The notes: generated by a model from the sequence alone, not told the origin. A stretch of DNA of 56,890 nucleotides from Actinomycetota bacterium (GCA_005885405.1 VAYN01000023.1:1-56890); one strand, 5' to 3'; shown: positions 1-13,237, counted from the first letter of the stretch. Translations and numbers: made by a program.

Positions 1-1
1 G

Positions 2-544
2 ATGGTCGTCCACGGCATCCCCGGCGACTACGAGCTGAAGCGGGGCGACGTGATCTCGATCGACGTCGGCGTGATCAAGGACGGCTGGGTCTCCGACGCG
101 GCGATGACGCTGCCGATCGGGCCGGTCAGCGACGAGGCGGAGAAGCTGCTCGCGGTGACGAAAGCCTCGCTCTTCGCCGGCGTCGAGCAGATGCGGCCGG
201 GGAACCACCTCGGCGACGTCTCCTCGGCGATCCAGCGGACGGTCGAGGCCGAGGGGCTCTCGATCATCCGCACCCTGGTCGGCCACGGCATCGGTAAGGA
301 GATGCACGAGGAACCGCAGGTCCCGAACTTCGGCGAGCCCGGCAAGGGCCCCGAGCTGGAGGCCGGGATGGTGCTGGCAATCGAGCCGATGGTCAACGTC
401 GGCGGCCCGCTCGTTCGCATGGGCGATGACGGCTGGTCGGTCTACTCCGAAGATGACTCGCTCGCCGCTCACTTCGAGTTCACCGTCGCGGTCACTCCTG
501 AGGGTCCCCGGATCCTCACCCCCTGGCACGAAGACGCGGCCTGA
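2..544 (+). CDS. map: Methionine aminopeptidase, type I (5' truncated by window edge)
   Basis: This is the C-terminal part of the enzyme that removes the initiator methionine from nascent proteins. The visible part has the pita-bread-fold landmarks: an Asp-containing stretch (ISIDVGVIKDGWVSDAA), the GHGIGKEMHEEP histidine region, the AIEPMV glutamate and a late EFTVAV glutamate, which together supply the two-metal ligands. The reading frame is open to the left edge. The first ATG in view is internal, because family members have roughly 70 more N-terminal residues including a substrate-binding His. In many bacteria map lies just before infA-rpmJ-rpsM, and here it lies upstream of rpmJ but separated from it by two unrelated genes. 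Identity is certain; only the start is missing. Confidence 0.95.
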   Translation: MVVHGIPGDYELKRGDVISIDVGVIKDGWVSDAAMTLPIGPVSDEAEKLLAVTKASLFAGVEQMRPGNHLGDVSSAIQRTVEAEGLSIIRTLVGHGIGKEMHEEPQVPNFGEPGKGPELEAGMVLAIEPMVNVGGPLVRMGDDGWSVYSEDDSLAAHFEFTVAVTPEGPRILTPWHEDAA

Positions 545-626
545 GCGGCCACTGCGGACTAGCCGGACAGCCAGCCGGGTAGTCTCTTCCTTGCGGTGGG
601 GCGCCGCAACCGAAGGAGAGGGTCTC

Positions 627-3326
627 TTGCGTCTTGGATTCTGTGCCCGCCGCGCGTTCGCGCCGCTACTCGTTCTGCTGGTGCTGTTTGCGATCAGCGC
701 CTCCGGCGCGCCCGCCGCGAGCCCGGAACCGTATGGCGCCAACGACGCCGGTGGTTTCCGCAACGTGCTGCCACCTGGCGCCAACGGGACCGCCGACTTC
801 GGGGAGATCCTCGCCTTCCGCGGCCCCGGCCTGCTGCCGCCGCATTTCGCTGACCAGCAGCCGCTCTACGAAAACCTGCTGTACGCGAGCCCGACCCTGA
901 GCGAAGATCAGATTCCGAGCTACTTCAAGGACGCCACTTTCGGCGTTCCCGCCGACCAGGTGGAATCGACGATCGAACCGCGGCCGGGGGCGACGATCGT
1001 CCGCGACAAAGCCTTCGGAGTTCCGCATATCTACGGCACGACCCGCGCCGACACGATGTTCGCCGCCGGCTACGCGAGCGCCGCCGACCGTCTCTTCCTG
1101 ATGGACGTGCTGCGCCACACCGGCCGCGCCGAACTCGCCTCCTTCCTCGGTGGCGCCAACGCGGGGGCCGACGCGAGCCAGTGGCAGTTCGCCCCCTACA
1201 CCGAAGCCGACCTGGAAAGGCAGCTGGCGCAGGCGCCGGAACAGCTCGGGCAGGCGGGGCAGCAGGCGGTCGACGACGTCAACGCCTACGTCGAAGGGAT
1301 CAACGCCTACGTCGCCGCCGCGGCGCTCGACCCGAAACTGAAGCCGGGCGAGTACACGCTGCTGAACAAGCCAATGGAACCGTGGAAACCGACCGACGTG
1401 ATCGCGATCGCCTCGCTGGTCGGCGGCATCTTCGGCCAGGGCGGCGGCAACGAGCTGAACTCGGCCCTGACGATGCAGGCCTTCGTCAAGCGGATGGGCA
1501 AGAAGGCGGGCCGCAAGGCCTGGCTCGGCTTCCGCTCCAAGAACGACCCCGAGGCGCCGACGACGGTGAAGGAGCCGTTCCCCTACGAGACCCGCAGCGC
1601 CTTCGCCAAGCGTGGCCTTGCGCTTCCCGACAAGAACAGTGTCCGCTTCACCCAGACGGCGGCGAGCGCCTCAAGTGCGGCCCCGGAGCCGGCGAGCGGT
1701 CTCGCCTCCGTAGGCGCGCGCCTGCAGGCGGCGCTGGAGAACGCCGGCCACGCCTCCAACTGGGAGCTGGTCTCGGCCAAAGAGTCGGCCAGCGGCCACC
1801 CGATCGCGGTGATGGGGCCGCAGGTCGGCTACTTCGTTCCCCAGATCCTGATGGAGCTCGACCTGCACGGGCCCGGGATCGACGCCCGCGGCGCGGCCTT
1901 CCCCGGCGTCAGCTTCTACATCCAGCTCGGCCGCGGGCGCGACTACGCCTGGAGCGCGACGACGGCGACCTCAGACAACGTCGACACCTTCGCCGAGGTC
2001 CTCTGCAAGGACAACTTCCACTACCGCTACCGCGGCAAGTGTCTGGCGATGGAAAAGCTCGAAAAGAGCGAGAGCTGGACCCCGAACGCCGCCGATGACA
2101 CTCCCGCCGGGTCGCAGACGCTGGTCGCTTACCGGACCGTGCACGGGATCGTCTACGCCCGCGGCAAGGTCGGCGACAAGAAGGTCGCCTTCGCCCGTCA
2201 GCGCAGCACCTACTTCCACGAGGCCGACTCGGTGGTCGGCTTCGGCCAGCTGAACGAACCGGGGGTGGTGACCGGGCCGGAGGGCTTCAAGCAGGCGGTC
2301 TCCAACCTCAACTTCCTCTTTAACTGGTCCTACGTCGACTCCGAACACATTGCCTACGCGCTCTCGGGATGGATGCCGCAGCGGGCGAAGGGGACCTCGC
2401 CCGACTTCCCCATCCTCGGCACTGGCGAGTTCGACTGGAAGGGCTACAAGCCCTCGACCCACCAGGCCGACTGGCTGCCGTTCGCCAAGCACCCCCAGGC
2501 GGTTGACCCGCCCTTCCTCGTCTCCTGGAACAACAAGCAGGCGCCGAAGTGGGCGGCGGCCGACGACAAGTACAGCTACGGGCCGCTGTTCCGCTCGCAG
2601 ATGATCGAAGACAAGGTCACGGCGGCGACCAAGGGTAAGAAGAAGATGACGATCGTTCAGCTGATTCAGGCGATGGAGGAACCGGCGACGCAGGACCTAC
2701 GCGGCTACCGGCTCTTGCCGACGATCTTCAAGGCGATCGGCGAACCGAAACTAAAGTCGCTGCGCCAGGCGTTCGTGACCCTGCGCACCTGGCACGAACA
2801 CGGCGCCCATCGCCGTGACCTCGACCGCGACGGCGTCTACGAGGAAAACGACGCGGTCGAACTGATGGACGCCTGGTGGCCGAAGCTGGTCCAGGGTGAG
2901 TTCAAGCCGGTGCTTGGCGGTAGGGCCTACGGGCAGCTGGAAGGGATGGTGCGGACGGGCTCCTACACCGGCGGTTCGCCGACCGAACCCGATTTCGCCG
3001 ATGGCTGGTGGAGCTACGTCTCCAAGGACCTGCGCGGCCTCTTCGGCCCGAAGCCGAAGGGGGCATGGAGCCGGGTCTACTGCGGCGGCGGCTCGAAGAA
3101 GAAGTGCCGGGCGATGCTGCAGCGGACGCTGCGCGAAGCGCTGAAGGTGACGCCCCAGCAGCTCTACGGCGGCGGCGCCGGCGCCTGCGCTTCGAATCCG
3201 CAACCGTCCTGCTTCGATCAGAACCGGCCGCAGGTGACCGGAGGGGTGGCGCTGCCGCCGTTTCCGTTCCAGAACCGGCCGACGTTCCAGCAGGTGGTGA
3301 CGCCGACTCAGCACTTGCCGCGGTAG
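627..3326 (+). CDS. Penicillin acylase family N-terminal-nucleophile hydrolase, secreted precursor
   Basis: An 899-residue precursor of the penicillin amidase (Ntn hydrolase) family, which cleaves amide bonds in acyl-amino compounds, N-acyl homoserine lactones or related lipids after autocatalytic processing. The start is TTG at 627, preceded by AAGGAGAG at the right distance. It gives a signal peptide (CARR, then a long hydrophobic stretch ending near GAPAAS). An upstream in-frame ATG at 426 lies inside map and is rejected. The segment GHASNWELVS contains the expected Ser-Asn at the start of the beta chain, so Ser377 of the precursor is the likely nucleophile. It is preceded by an alpha-chain region with typical RDxxGVPHIYG-like sequence and a linker. 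It sits between map and the ribosomal genes, an unusual place. Substrate cannot be told from sequence. Confidence 0.9.
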   Translation: MRLGFCARRAFAPLLVLLVLFAISASGAPAASPEPYGANDAGGFRNVLPPGANGTADFGEILAFRGPGLLPPHFADQQPLYENLLYASPTLSEDQIPSYFKDATFGVPADQVESTIEPRPGATIVRDKAFGVPHIYGTTRADTMFAAGYASAADRLFLMDVLRHTGRAELASFLGGANAGADASQWQFAPYTEADLERQLAQAPEQLGQAGQQAVDDVNAYVEGINAYVAAAALDPKLKPGEYTLLNKPMEPWKPTDVIAIASLVGGIFGQGGGNELNSALTMQAFVKRMGKKAGRKAWLGFRSKNDPEAPTTVKEPFPYETRSAFAKRGLALPDKNSVRFTQTAASASSAAPEPASGLASVGARLQAALENAGHASNWELVSAKESASGHPIAVMGPQVGYFVPQILMELDLHGPGIDARGAAFPGVSFYIQLGRGRDYAWSATTATSDNVDTFAEVLCKDNFHYRYRGKCLAMEKLEKSESWTPNAADDTPAGSQTLVAYRTVHGIVYARGKVGDKKVAFARQRSTYFHEADSVVGFGQLNEPGVVTGPEGFKQAVSNLNFLFNWSYVDSEHIAYALSGWMPQRAKGTSPDFPILGTGEFDWKGYKPSTHQADWLPFAKHPQAVDPPFLVSWNNKQAPKWAAADDKYSYGPLFRSQMIEDKVTAATKGKKKMTIVQLIQAMEEPATQDLRGYRLLPTIFKAIGEPKLKSLRQAFVTLRTWHEHGAHRRDLDRDGVYEENDAVELMDAWWPKLVQGEFKPVLGGRAYGQLEGMVRTGSYTGGSPTEPDFADGWWSYVSKDLRGLFGPKPKGAWSRVYCGGGSKKKCRAMLQRTLREALKVTPQQLYGGGAGACASNPQPSCFDQNRPQVTGGVALPPFPFQNRPTFQQVVTPTQHLPR

Positions 3327-3344
3327 GTCGGCAGAATTCGGCTC

Positions 3345-4010
3345 GTGGATCAGGAGCTCTTCTCAGCCGTAGATGCGTTCATCTGCGGGACGGTCGTCGA
3401 AGAGGACGAGGCGCTGCGTTCGGCCGTCTCGGCCGCCGAGGAGGCGGGGCTTCCCGGGATTCAGGTCTCGCCGCCGCAGGGGAAGCTGTTGCAGTTGCTG
3501 GTGCGGCTGGTGGGGGCGAAGACGATCCTCGAGTTCGGGACGCTGGGGGGGTACAGCGCGATCCTGATGGCTCGGGCGCTGCCGGAGGATGGGCGGCTGG
3601 TGACGTTGGAGGCGCGGCCCGAGTACGCGGAGGTAGCGCGACGCAGCATCGACGCGGCCGGGGTGGGGGAGAAGGTCGAGATCCGGGTCGGGCCGGCGCT
3701 GGAGGCGCTGCCAGGCCTCAAGGACGCCGGTCCCTTCGATCTCGTCTTCATCGACGCCGACAAGGTCAACACGCCGAACTACTTCGCCTGGGCACTGGAG
3801 CGCACGCGCGCCGGCGGCTTGATCGTCGCCGACAACGTCGTCCGCGACGGCTCCCTCGCTGACGCCGCCGACCCCGATGAGGCGACGAAAGCCCAGCGCC
3901 GGCTGCACGAGATGCTGAGCGAAGATTCCAGGGTCAGCGCCACTACTATTCAGACGGTCGGGGTCAAGGGCTATGACGGCTTCCTGATCGCCTTCGTCGA
4001 GCCCGCCTGA
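3345..4010 (+). CDS. SAM-dependent O-methyltransferase, family 3 (COMT-like)
   Basis: A 221-residue class I methyltransferase of the caffeoyl-CoA/catechol O-methyltransferase type. The SAM-binding motif is [16 protein letters not shown], followed by the acidic end of strand 2 (LVTLEA) and the metal and substrate signature [10 protein letters not shown], then GGLIVADNV, all in normal order and spacing for the family. GTG at 3345 is the start, 18 bases after the acylase stop, so the two genes are probably co-transcribed. Members methylate catechol-like or other hydroxylated small molecules using a divalent cation; the substrate here is unknown. No signal peptide, so cytoplasmic. Family assignment is firm. 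Confidence 0.9.
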   Translation: MDQELFSAVDAFICGTVVEEDEALRSAVSAAEEAGLPGIQVSPPQGKLLQLLVRLVGAKTILEFGTLGGYSAILMARALPEDGRLVTLEARPEYAEVARRSIDAAGVGEKVEIRVGPALEALPGLKDAGPFDLVFIDADKVNTPNYFAWALERTRAGGLIVADNVVRDGSLADAADPDEATKAQRRLHEMLSEDSRVSATTIQTVGVKGYDGFLIAFVEPA

Positions 4011-4135
4011 CCGGGCCTCGCCAAGAGCGCGCCCCTGCTATCTTTCTGCGTCGGCCTTATTGGCCGGTTGGTCCGTCCTGCCGTCCGATTCATGGGGCGT
4101 CTAGGAATCCTGTTGTCGATACGAGATCCGGAGCG

Positions 4136-4249
4136 ATGAAGGTTCGAGCTTCCGTCAAGCCGATGTGCGAGAAGTGCAAGGTAATCCGCCGAAATGGGGC
4201 GGTCCTGGTGATCTGCCAGAACCCGCGCCATAAGCAGAGGCAGGGTTAG
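4136..4249 (+). CDS. rpmJ: 50S ribosomal protein L36 (bL36)
   Basis: A 37-residue protein. It has the zinc-ribbon form of L36 with Cys11, Cys14, Cys27 and His32 (CEKC, then ICQNPRH) and the usual basic tail KQRQG. The start ATG at 4136 follows GATCCGGAG. It leads the alpha operon and ends three bases before rpsM. The infA gene that commonly precedes it is not in the 126 bases upstream. Confidence 0.97.
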   Translation: MKVRASVKPMCEKCKVIRRNGAVLVICQNPRHKQRQG

Positions 4250-4251
4250 CC

Positions 4252-4623
4252 GTGGCACGGATCGCAGGGATCAACATTCCCGTCAATAAACGGGTTGAAA
4301 TCGGGCTCACCTACATCTTCGGGATCGGCCAGTCGACGGCGAAACAGATCCTCGCCGAGGCCAAAGTCGATCCGAACACGCAAGTCAAGGACCTGACCGA
4401 GGACGAGGTGATGAAACTTCGTGAGGCGGTCGAGAACCGCGAGGTCGAGGGAGACCTCCGGCGCGATCGCTCGCAGAACGTCAAACGGCTGATGGAGATC
4501 GGGTCCTACCGCGGCCTCCGCCATCGGCGCGGGCTGCCGGTCCGCGGCCAGCGGACGAAGACCAACGCCCGCGGCCGCAAGGGTCCCCGCCGCCTCAGCG
4601 TCGCCGGCAAGCGCAAGGTATAG
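4252..4623 (+). CDS. rpsM: 30S ribosomal protein S13
   Basis: A 123-residue S13 protein of the small-subunit head, contacting the P-site tRNA and bridging to the 50S subunit. It begins [10 protein letters not shown], has the helix-hairpin-helix region ending [10 protein letters not shown], and the C-terminal [17 protein letters not shown] followed by a basic tail, all standard. The start is GTG two bases after the rpmJ stop. Full length for the family. Confidence 0.98.
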   Translation: MARIAGINIPVNKRVEIGLTYIFGIGQSTAKQILAEAKVDPNTQVKDLTEDEVMKLREAVENREVEGDLRRDRSQNVKRLMEIGSYRGLRHRRGLPVRGQRTKTNARGRKGPRRLSVAGKRKV

Positions 4624-4629
4624 GCAGAG

Positions 4630-5028
4630 ATGGCTGAGAAAAAAGCTTCCAAAGGGCGCACGCGCCGCCGGGTGAAAAAGAACGTCACCTACGGCCAGGC
4701 GCACATCAAGACGTCCTTCAACAACACGATCGTCACCCTCACCGATACCGATGGCAACGTGATCGCCTGGGAGTCGGCCGGTTCGGCCGGGTTCAAAGGC
4801 TCGCGCAAGTCGACCCCGTTCGCCGCCCAGGTGACCGCCGATGCGGCCGCCAAAAAGGGCATGGAACACGGGCTCGAGCGGGTCGAGGTCTTCGCCAAGG
4901 GCGCCGGCTCGGGCCGCGAGACGGCGATCCGCTCGCTGCAGGCGGCCGGCCTCGACGTCACCACCGTCAAGGACGTCTCGCCGCAGGCCCATAACGGCTG
5001 CCGGCCGAAGAAGCGGCGGAGGGTCTAG
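4630..5028 (+). CDS. rpsK: 30S ribosomal protein S11
   Basis: A 132-residue S11 protein of the 30S platform. Typical elements are [16 protein letters not shown], the [18 protein letters not shown] stretch, and the C-terminal [18 protein letters not shown]. It starts with ATG six bases after the rpsM stop. Its TAG stop shares one base with the GTG start of rpsD, which points to translational coupling. Confidence 0.98.
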   Translation: MAEKKASKGRTRRRVKKNVTYGQAHIKTSFNNTIVTLTDTDGNVIAWESAGSAGFKGSRKSTPFAAQVTADAAAKKGMEHGLERVEVFAKGAGSGRETAIRSLQAAGLDVTTVKDVSPQAHNGCRPKKRRRV

Positions 5029-5648
5029 TGGCTCGCGATACCGCCCCGCAGTGCAAGCAGTGCCGGCGCGAGGGCCAGAAGCTCTTCCTCAAGGGCGAGC
5101 GCTGCTTCACCGACAAGTGCGGCGTCGAGCGCCGCTCCTACCCGCCTGGTGAGCACGGCCGCGGCCGTATGCGCCAGAGCGAGTACCGCGTCCAGCTGCG
5201 CGAGAAGCAGAAGACCCGCCGCTACTACCAGGTGCTGGAGAAACAGTTCCGCGCCTACTACGACAAGGCTTCCCGGCAGGACGGCGTCACGGGTGAGAAC
5301 CTCCTGCGGCTGCTCGAGTCCCGCTTCGACAACGTCCTCGTCCGCCTCGGCTTCGCCGCCTCGCGGCGCCAGGCGCGGCAGCTGATCACCCACGGCCACT
5401 GGCAGATCAACGGCCGCCGGGTGAACATCCCCTCCTACCAGGTACGGCCCGAGGACATCATCTCGATCAAGGCCGGGTCGAACGCCACCGACACGATCCG
5501 CCGCGCGACGGAACTGGTCTCCACCGTTCCCGCTTGGCTGCAGGCCGATCACGATGCCCTCACCGCCAAAGTCCTGCGCTACCCCGAGCGTTCCGAGATC
5601 TCGGCGCCGGTTCAGGAGCAGCTGATCGTCGAGCTGTACTCCAAGTAG
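5028..5648 (+). CDS. rpsD: 30S ribosomal protein S4, zinc-binding (C+) form
   Basis: A 206-residue S4 protein, the primary 16S rRNA binder and early assembly protein. The N-terminus keeps four cysteines (C9, C12, C26, C31), the zinc-binding form. The S4 RNA-binding domain follows, with VRLGFAASRRQARQLITHGH and the INGRRVNIPSY loop. The GTG start overlaps the last base of the rpsK stop. S4 is the translational repressor of this operon in some bacteria; no regulatory leader was recognised here. Confidence 0.98.
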   Translation: MARDTAPQCKQCRREGQKLFLKGERCFTDKCGVERRSYPPGEHGRGRMRQSEYRVQLREKQKTRRYYQVLEKQFRAYYDKASRQDGVTGENLLRLLESRFDNVLVRLGFAASRRQARQLITHGHWQINGRRVNIPSYQVRPEDIISIKAGSNATDTIRRATELVSTVPAWLQADHDALTAKVLRYPERSEISAPVQEQLIVELYSK

Positions 5649-5689
5649 TCCGGGAAACGATTTCCGAAACACCCCAGAGCAAGGAACTC

Positions 5690-6670
5690 ATGACCACCGA
5701 TTTCCAGGTCCCCCGCATCACCTCCGAGAAAGTCGACGACCGTCGCGGCACCTTCACGATTGAGCCGCTGGACAAGGGCTTCGGCTACACCTTCGGCAAC
5801 AGCCTGCGTCGCGTTCTCCTCTCCTCGCTGGGCGGCGCCGCCATCACCAGCGTCCGCATCGAGGGAGTCGCGCACGAGTTCTCGACCGTGCCCGGCGTCA
5901 AAGAGGACGTCACCGACATCATCCTCAACCTCAAGGACCTCGTCGTCCGCATGCACACCGATGCCGACGAGGTCGAGGCGCCGCTGGTGGCCACCGGCCC
6001 CGGCGAGGTGAAGGCGAAGGACATCGATCTGCCCTCCGGCGTCGAGATCCTCAACCCCGACGCGCCGATTGCGACCCTCGAGAAAAAAACCAAACTTGAG
6101 GTCTATCTGACGATCGGCCGCGGCCGCGGCTACTCGCCCGCCGAAGAGAACAAGTCCGATGAGCAGCCGATCGGTGTGATCCCGATCGACTCGATCTTCT
6201 CGCCCATCCGGCGCGCTTCCTACGCGGTCGCCGCCGCCCGTGTCGGCCAACGGACGGACTTCGACAAACTCTCGCTCGACCTCGAAACCGACGGCTCGAT
6301 CGAGCCCGGGGCGGCGCTGCGCGAAGCCTCCGAGATCTTGATCAAGAGCCTGGCGATCTTCACCGACGCCGACCGGGTCGAAGAGCTGACCGCGCGCGAA
6401 CCGGCGCCGCCGGTCCAAAGCGACGGCTTTTCGGCTCCCGGGGGCGACGGCGGTGCCGCCGCCAATGGCCTCGACGAGATCCTGATCGAGGAGCTCGAAC
6501 TGGGTGTCCGCTCTTACAACTGCCTCAAGCGTGCCGGCGTGCAGACCGTCGGCGACCTCGTGCGCAAATCCCGCGCCGAACTGAACGCGATCCCGAACTT
6601 CGGTCAGAAGTCGATCGAGGAAGTAATCGAGACCCTGCACTCCCGCGGGCTGGACCTGCAGGCGGACTAG
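5690..6670 (+). CDS. rpoA: DNA-directed RNA polymerase alpha subunit
   Basis: A 326-residue alpha subunit. The N-terminal assembly domain has GFGYTFGNSLRRVLLSS and the HEFSTVPGVKEDVTDIILNLK segment. An acidic, flexible linker (around residues 230-255) leads to the C-terminal domain with LELGVRSYNCLKRAGVQTVGDL and NFGQKSIEEV, which contacts UP elements and activators. ATG at 5690, preceded by AAGGA, is the family-consistent start. A longer in-frame extension back to 5534 lies within rpsD and is rejected. The gene is followed after 26 bases by rplQ, the standard order. Confidence 0.98.
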   Translation: MTTDFQVPRITSEKVDDRRGTFTIEPLDKGFGYTFGNSLRRVLLSSLGGAAITSVRIEGVAHEFSTVPGVKEDVTDIILNLKDLVVRMHTDADEVEAPLVATGPGEVKAKDIDLPSGVEILNPDAPIATLEKKTKLEVYLTIGRGRGYSPAEENKSDEQPIGVIPIDSIFSPIRRASYAVAAARVGQRTDFDKLSLDLETDGSIEPGAALREASEILIKSLAIFTDADRVEELTAREPAPPVQSDGFSAPGGDGGAAANGLDEILIEELELGVRSYNCLKRAGVQTVGDLVRKSRAELNAIPNFGQKSIEEVIETLHSRGLDLQAD

Positions 6671-6696
6671 GCGCGGATCAAGGGGCGGAGGAAGCA

Positions 6697-7050
6697 ATGC
6701 GGCATAAAAAGAAGCGGAACAAGCTCAGCCGCGACTCCGCCCACCGCGAGGCGCTGCTCTCGAACCTCTCGAAACAGCTGATCGAGCACGAGCGGATTGA
6801 AACCAGCCAGGCCAAGGCCAAGGCGGTCAAGCCCGAGGTGGAGAAACTGATCACCCTCGCCAAACGGGGCAGCCTGCACGCCCGTCGCCAGGCGCTGGCG
6901 AGCCTCCACAACGACAAGTTCATCGTCCACAAGTTGTTCGACGAGGTGGCGCCCCGCTACGCCGAGCGCCCCGGCGGCTACACCCGCATCGTCAAGCTCG
7001 GTCCGAGGAAGTCCGACTCGACCGAGATGGTCTACCTCGAGCTCGTCTAG
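6697..7050 (+). CDS. rplQ: 50S ribosomal protein L17 (bL17)
   Basis: A 117-residue L17 protein. It starts MRHKKKRNKLSRDSAHREALL and contains the conserved LIEHERIETSQAKAKAVKPEVEKLI region and the C-terminal GGYTRIVKLGPRKSDSTEMVYLELV. GGAGG lies upstream of the ATG. It is the last gene of the alpha operon. Its stop overlaps the truA stop by four bases, and the last codons form one arm of an inverted repeat. Confidence 0.98.
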   Translation: MRHKKKRNKLSRDSAHREALLSNLSKQLIEHERIETSQAKAKAVKPEVEKLITLAKRGSLHARRQALASLHNDKFIVHKLFDEVAPRYAERPGGYTRIVKLGPRKSDSTEMVYLELV

Positions 7051-7072
7051 TAGCTGACGGCCTCGAGGTAGA
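7031..7072. terminator. Inverted repeat spanning the stops of rplQ and truA, probable bidirectional terminator
   Basis: Perfect 11-base arms TCTACCTCGAG (7031-7041) and CTCGAGGTAGA (7062-7072) flank a 20-base loop holding both stop codons. Each arm lies in the last codons of one gene (rplQ forward, truA reverse). There is no T-run, so intrinsic termination is inferred from geometry only. Confidence 0.5.
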
Positions 7073-7778
7073 GGCCGTGCGGTGGGGCGGTGCCTCCTGC
7101 CGCGGTCCTCGGCGCTCCCTTGAGGAGCGCGACGAAGTTCTCGACGCTGCGGCGGCCTGAGGCGACTTCGAGCTGGGTGCCGACGAGGACGCGGACCATG
7201 TTGCGCATGAAGGCGTCGGCGCTGATGCGGAAGCTGAGGATGTCCCCCTCGTCCTTCCAAGAGGCGGCGAGGACGTCGCGCTCGAAGCGGACGTGGTCGT
7301 TCTGGGTGGGGGTGAAGGCGGTGAAGTCGTGCGTACCGGGGAGGGCGGCGGCGCAGGCGTCGAGGGCCTCGCGGTCGACCCGGTGCGGCCACCAAAGCGC
7401 CTTGCCGCGCTCGAAGGGGCTGGGGGCCGCGCGGGCGAGGAGGCGGTAGCGGTAGCTGCGCGCCTTGGCGTCATGGCGGGCGTGGAAGCCCTCGGCGACG
7501 ACCTCGGCGGCGGTGACCGCGACGTCGTCGGGCCCGATCCCGTTGAGGCGACGCATCAGGTCCGCCGGCACCTCCGCTGCGGTCTCAAAGCTCGCCACCT
7601 GCCCCAGCGCGTGGACGCCGGTATCGGTGCGGCCGGCCACCGTCAGCTCGATCGGTTCGCGGAGGATCGTCGCCAGGGCCGCCTCCAGCTCCCCCTGCAC
7701 GGTGCGCAGGCCGGGCTGGCGCGCCCAGCCGCGGAAGCCGGAGCCGTCGTATTCGATCTCCAGACGAACGGTGGACAC
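7047..7778 (-). CDS. truA: tRNA pseudouridine(38-40) synthase
   Basis: A 243-residue enzyme that makes pseudouridine at positions 38-40 in the anticodon arm of tRNAs. The catalytic motif is TVAGRTDTGVHALGQ with the nucleophilic Asp. Other family features are EYDGSGFRGWARQPG near the N-terminus, RSYRYRLLAR, and FMRNMVRVLVG near the C-terminus. I take GTG at 7778 (VSTVRLEIEYDG) as the start because family members begin just before this strand. A GTG at 7841 would add 21 residues without homology. It is convergent with rplQ and divergent from surE. Confidence 0.93.
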   Translation of the reverse strand: MSTVRLEIEYDGSGFRGWARQPGLRTVQGELEAALATILREPIELTVAGRTDTGVHALGQVASFETAAEVPADLMRRLNGIGPDDVAVTAAEVVAEGFHARHDAKARSYRYRLLARAAPSPFERGKALWWPHRVDREALDACAAALPGTHDFTAFTPTQNDHVRFERDVLAASWKDEGDILSFRISADAFMRNMVRVLVGTQLEVASGRRSVENFVALLKGAPRTAAGGTAPPHGLYLEAVSY

Positions 7779-7855
7779 GGCGGCAGTATCGCCGAGAACA
7801 GGCGGCGGTTCCTCCAGGAATAAGTAACGGTGCCGCCCCACCTAGAATCGAACGA

Positions 7856-11915
<4,060 letters not shown>

Positions 11916-11986
11916 CGGGTTTCCCAACACGCGAGATGAGGAAGGTAGCGGTCGAAGATGACCCCTTGCCCTGGAATACTGCACGT

Positions 11987-13237
11987 ATGGGTGAAGTCGT
12001 AGACATCGAGTCCAAACCGCGAAAGCGGCAGAAACGGCGCAAAAAGCCCTCGAAGACCGCGCTGGTCCTCGGCGGCGGCGGCTTTACCGGCGGCGTCTAT
12101 GAGATCGGCGCCCTGCGCGCCCTCGACCTGCTCGCTGTCAACAGCACCGTCAACAACTTCGACGTCTACGTCGGCACCAGCGCCGGCTCCTTCGTCGCCT
12201 CGATGCTGGCCAACGGGGTCAGCCCCGAGGAAATGATGCAGGTGATCAATTCCGACGACAGCATGGGCCTCGAAGACCTTGACCTCGACAAGGTCCTCAA
12301 GCCCAACTACCTCGGCTTCCTCTCCAAGGGCGTCGCCCTGCCGCTGCGCACGATGGAGCTGCTGCGCTCGCTGGTCCGGATCGGCGAGTTTTCGGCGATG
12401 GACATCGGGGTCGGTCTGGCCGAGGCGCTGCCGACCGGGCTCTACTCCGGCTCCGGCCTCTCCGATTACGTGGAAGACGCGCTCAGCAGCGACGACCGGG
12501 TAAACGACTTCCGCCTTCTCGACCCCGAGCTCTACCTCACCGCCACCGACCTCGACACCTGCGAGCGGATCGTCTTCGGCGAGGAGGGCTGGTCGGACGT
12601 GCCGATCTCCAAAGCGGTCGAGTGCTCGACCTGCCTGCCGATCGTCTACAAGCCGGTCGACCTCAAGGGACGGCAGTTCGTCGACGGCGGCATCCGCTCG
12701 ACCACCAACGTCGACATCGCGGTCGAGAAGGGCGCCAAGTTCATCGTCGTCGTCAACCCGCTCGTCCCCTACGTCAACGACTTCGAGAAGACGATCCCCA
12801 CCGTCTTCGGTCGCCGCGTCCGCCGCGTTTCCGACATGGGGCTGCCGGCGATCGCCAACCAGACCTTCCGCCTCATCGCCCACGCCCGCCTGCACCAGGC
12901 GGTCGAGCAGTGGCAGGAGAAGTACCCCGGGGTCGACATCATCCTGCTCGAGCCGTCTCCCAACGACGAGCTGATGTTCGGCACCCCGATCATGGACTAC
13001 TCGCGGCGGCTGGAGATCGCCCGCCACGGCTTCGAATCCGTCACCGCGACCCTCGCCCAGGACTACGACCGCTACGCCGAGATCGCCGAGCGCCATGGCC
13101 TCGAAATCTCCCAGCGCCGGGTCCGCAAAGTCGTCGAGCAGGCCTCCGAGGAGGAGTCCGAGCAGACGTCCGCCTGGCGCCGGGTTCTCGAGCAGACGAC
13201 GTCAGTCCTGCTTAGGCAGAGCGGCGAAGCCTCCTAG
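11987..13237 (+). CDS. Patatin-like phospholipase/acyl hydrolase
   Basis: A 416-residue serine lipid hydrolase using a Ser-Asp dyad. The oxyanion loop is LVLGGGGFTGG, the nucleophile Ser65 is in GTSAGS, and the catalytic Asp233 is in FVDGGIRS. The N-terminus is strongly basic (RKRQKRRKKPSK) with no signal peptide, so it may sit at the inner membrane face. ATG at 11987 is chosen; open frame further upstream overlaps dacB. The C-terminal 80 residues are helical and charged. Substrates of bacterial patatins range from phospholipids to storage lipids. Convergent with an acyl-CoA synthetase, which could re-activate released fatty acids (inference). Confidence 0.9.
   Translation: MGEVVDIESKPRKRQKRRKKPSKTALVLGGGGFTGGVYEIGALRALDLLAVNSTVNNFDVYVGTSAGSFVASMLANGVSPEEMMQVINSDDSMGLEDLDLDKVLKPNYLGFLSKGVALPLRTMELLRSLVRIGEFSAMDIGVGLAEALPTGLYSGSGLSDYVEDALSSDDRVNDFRLLDPELYLTATDLDTCERIVFGEEGWSDVPISKAVECSTCLPIVYKPVDLKGRQFVDGGIRSTTNVDIAVEKGAKFIVVVNPLVPYVNDFEKTIPTVFGRRVRRVSDMGLPAIANQTFRLIAHARLHQAVEQWQEKYPGVDIILLEPSPNDELMFGTPIMDYSRRLEIARHGFESVTATLAQDYDRYAEIAERHGLEISQRRVRKVVEQASEEESEQTSAWRRVLEQTTSVLLRQSGEAS

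Noticed and set aside
426-626. N-terminal extension of the penicillin acylase back to ATG 426
   Set aside because: It lies inside map and would hide the signal peptide; TTG 627 has a ribosome-binding site and begins a proper signal sequence.
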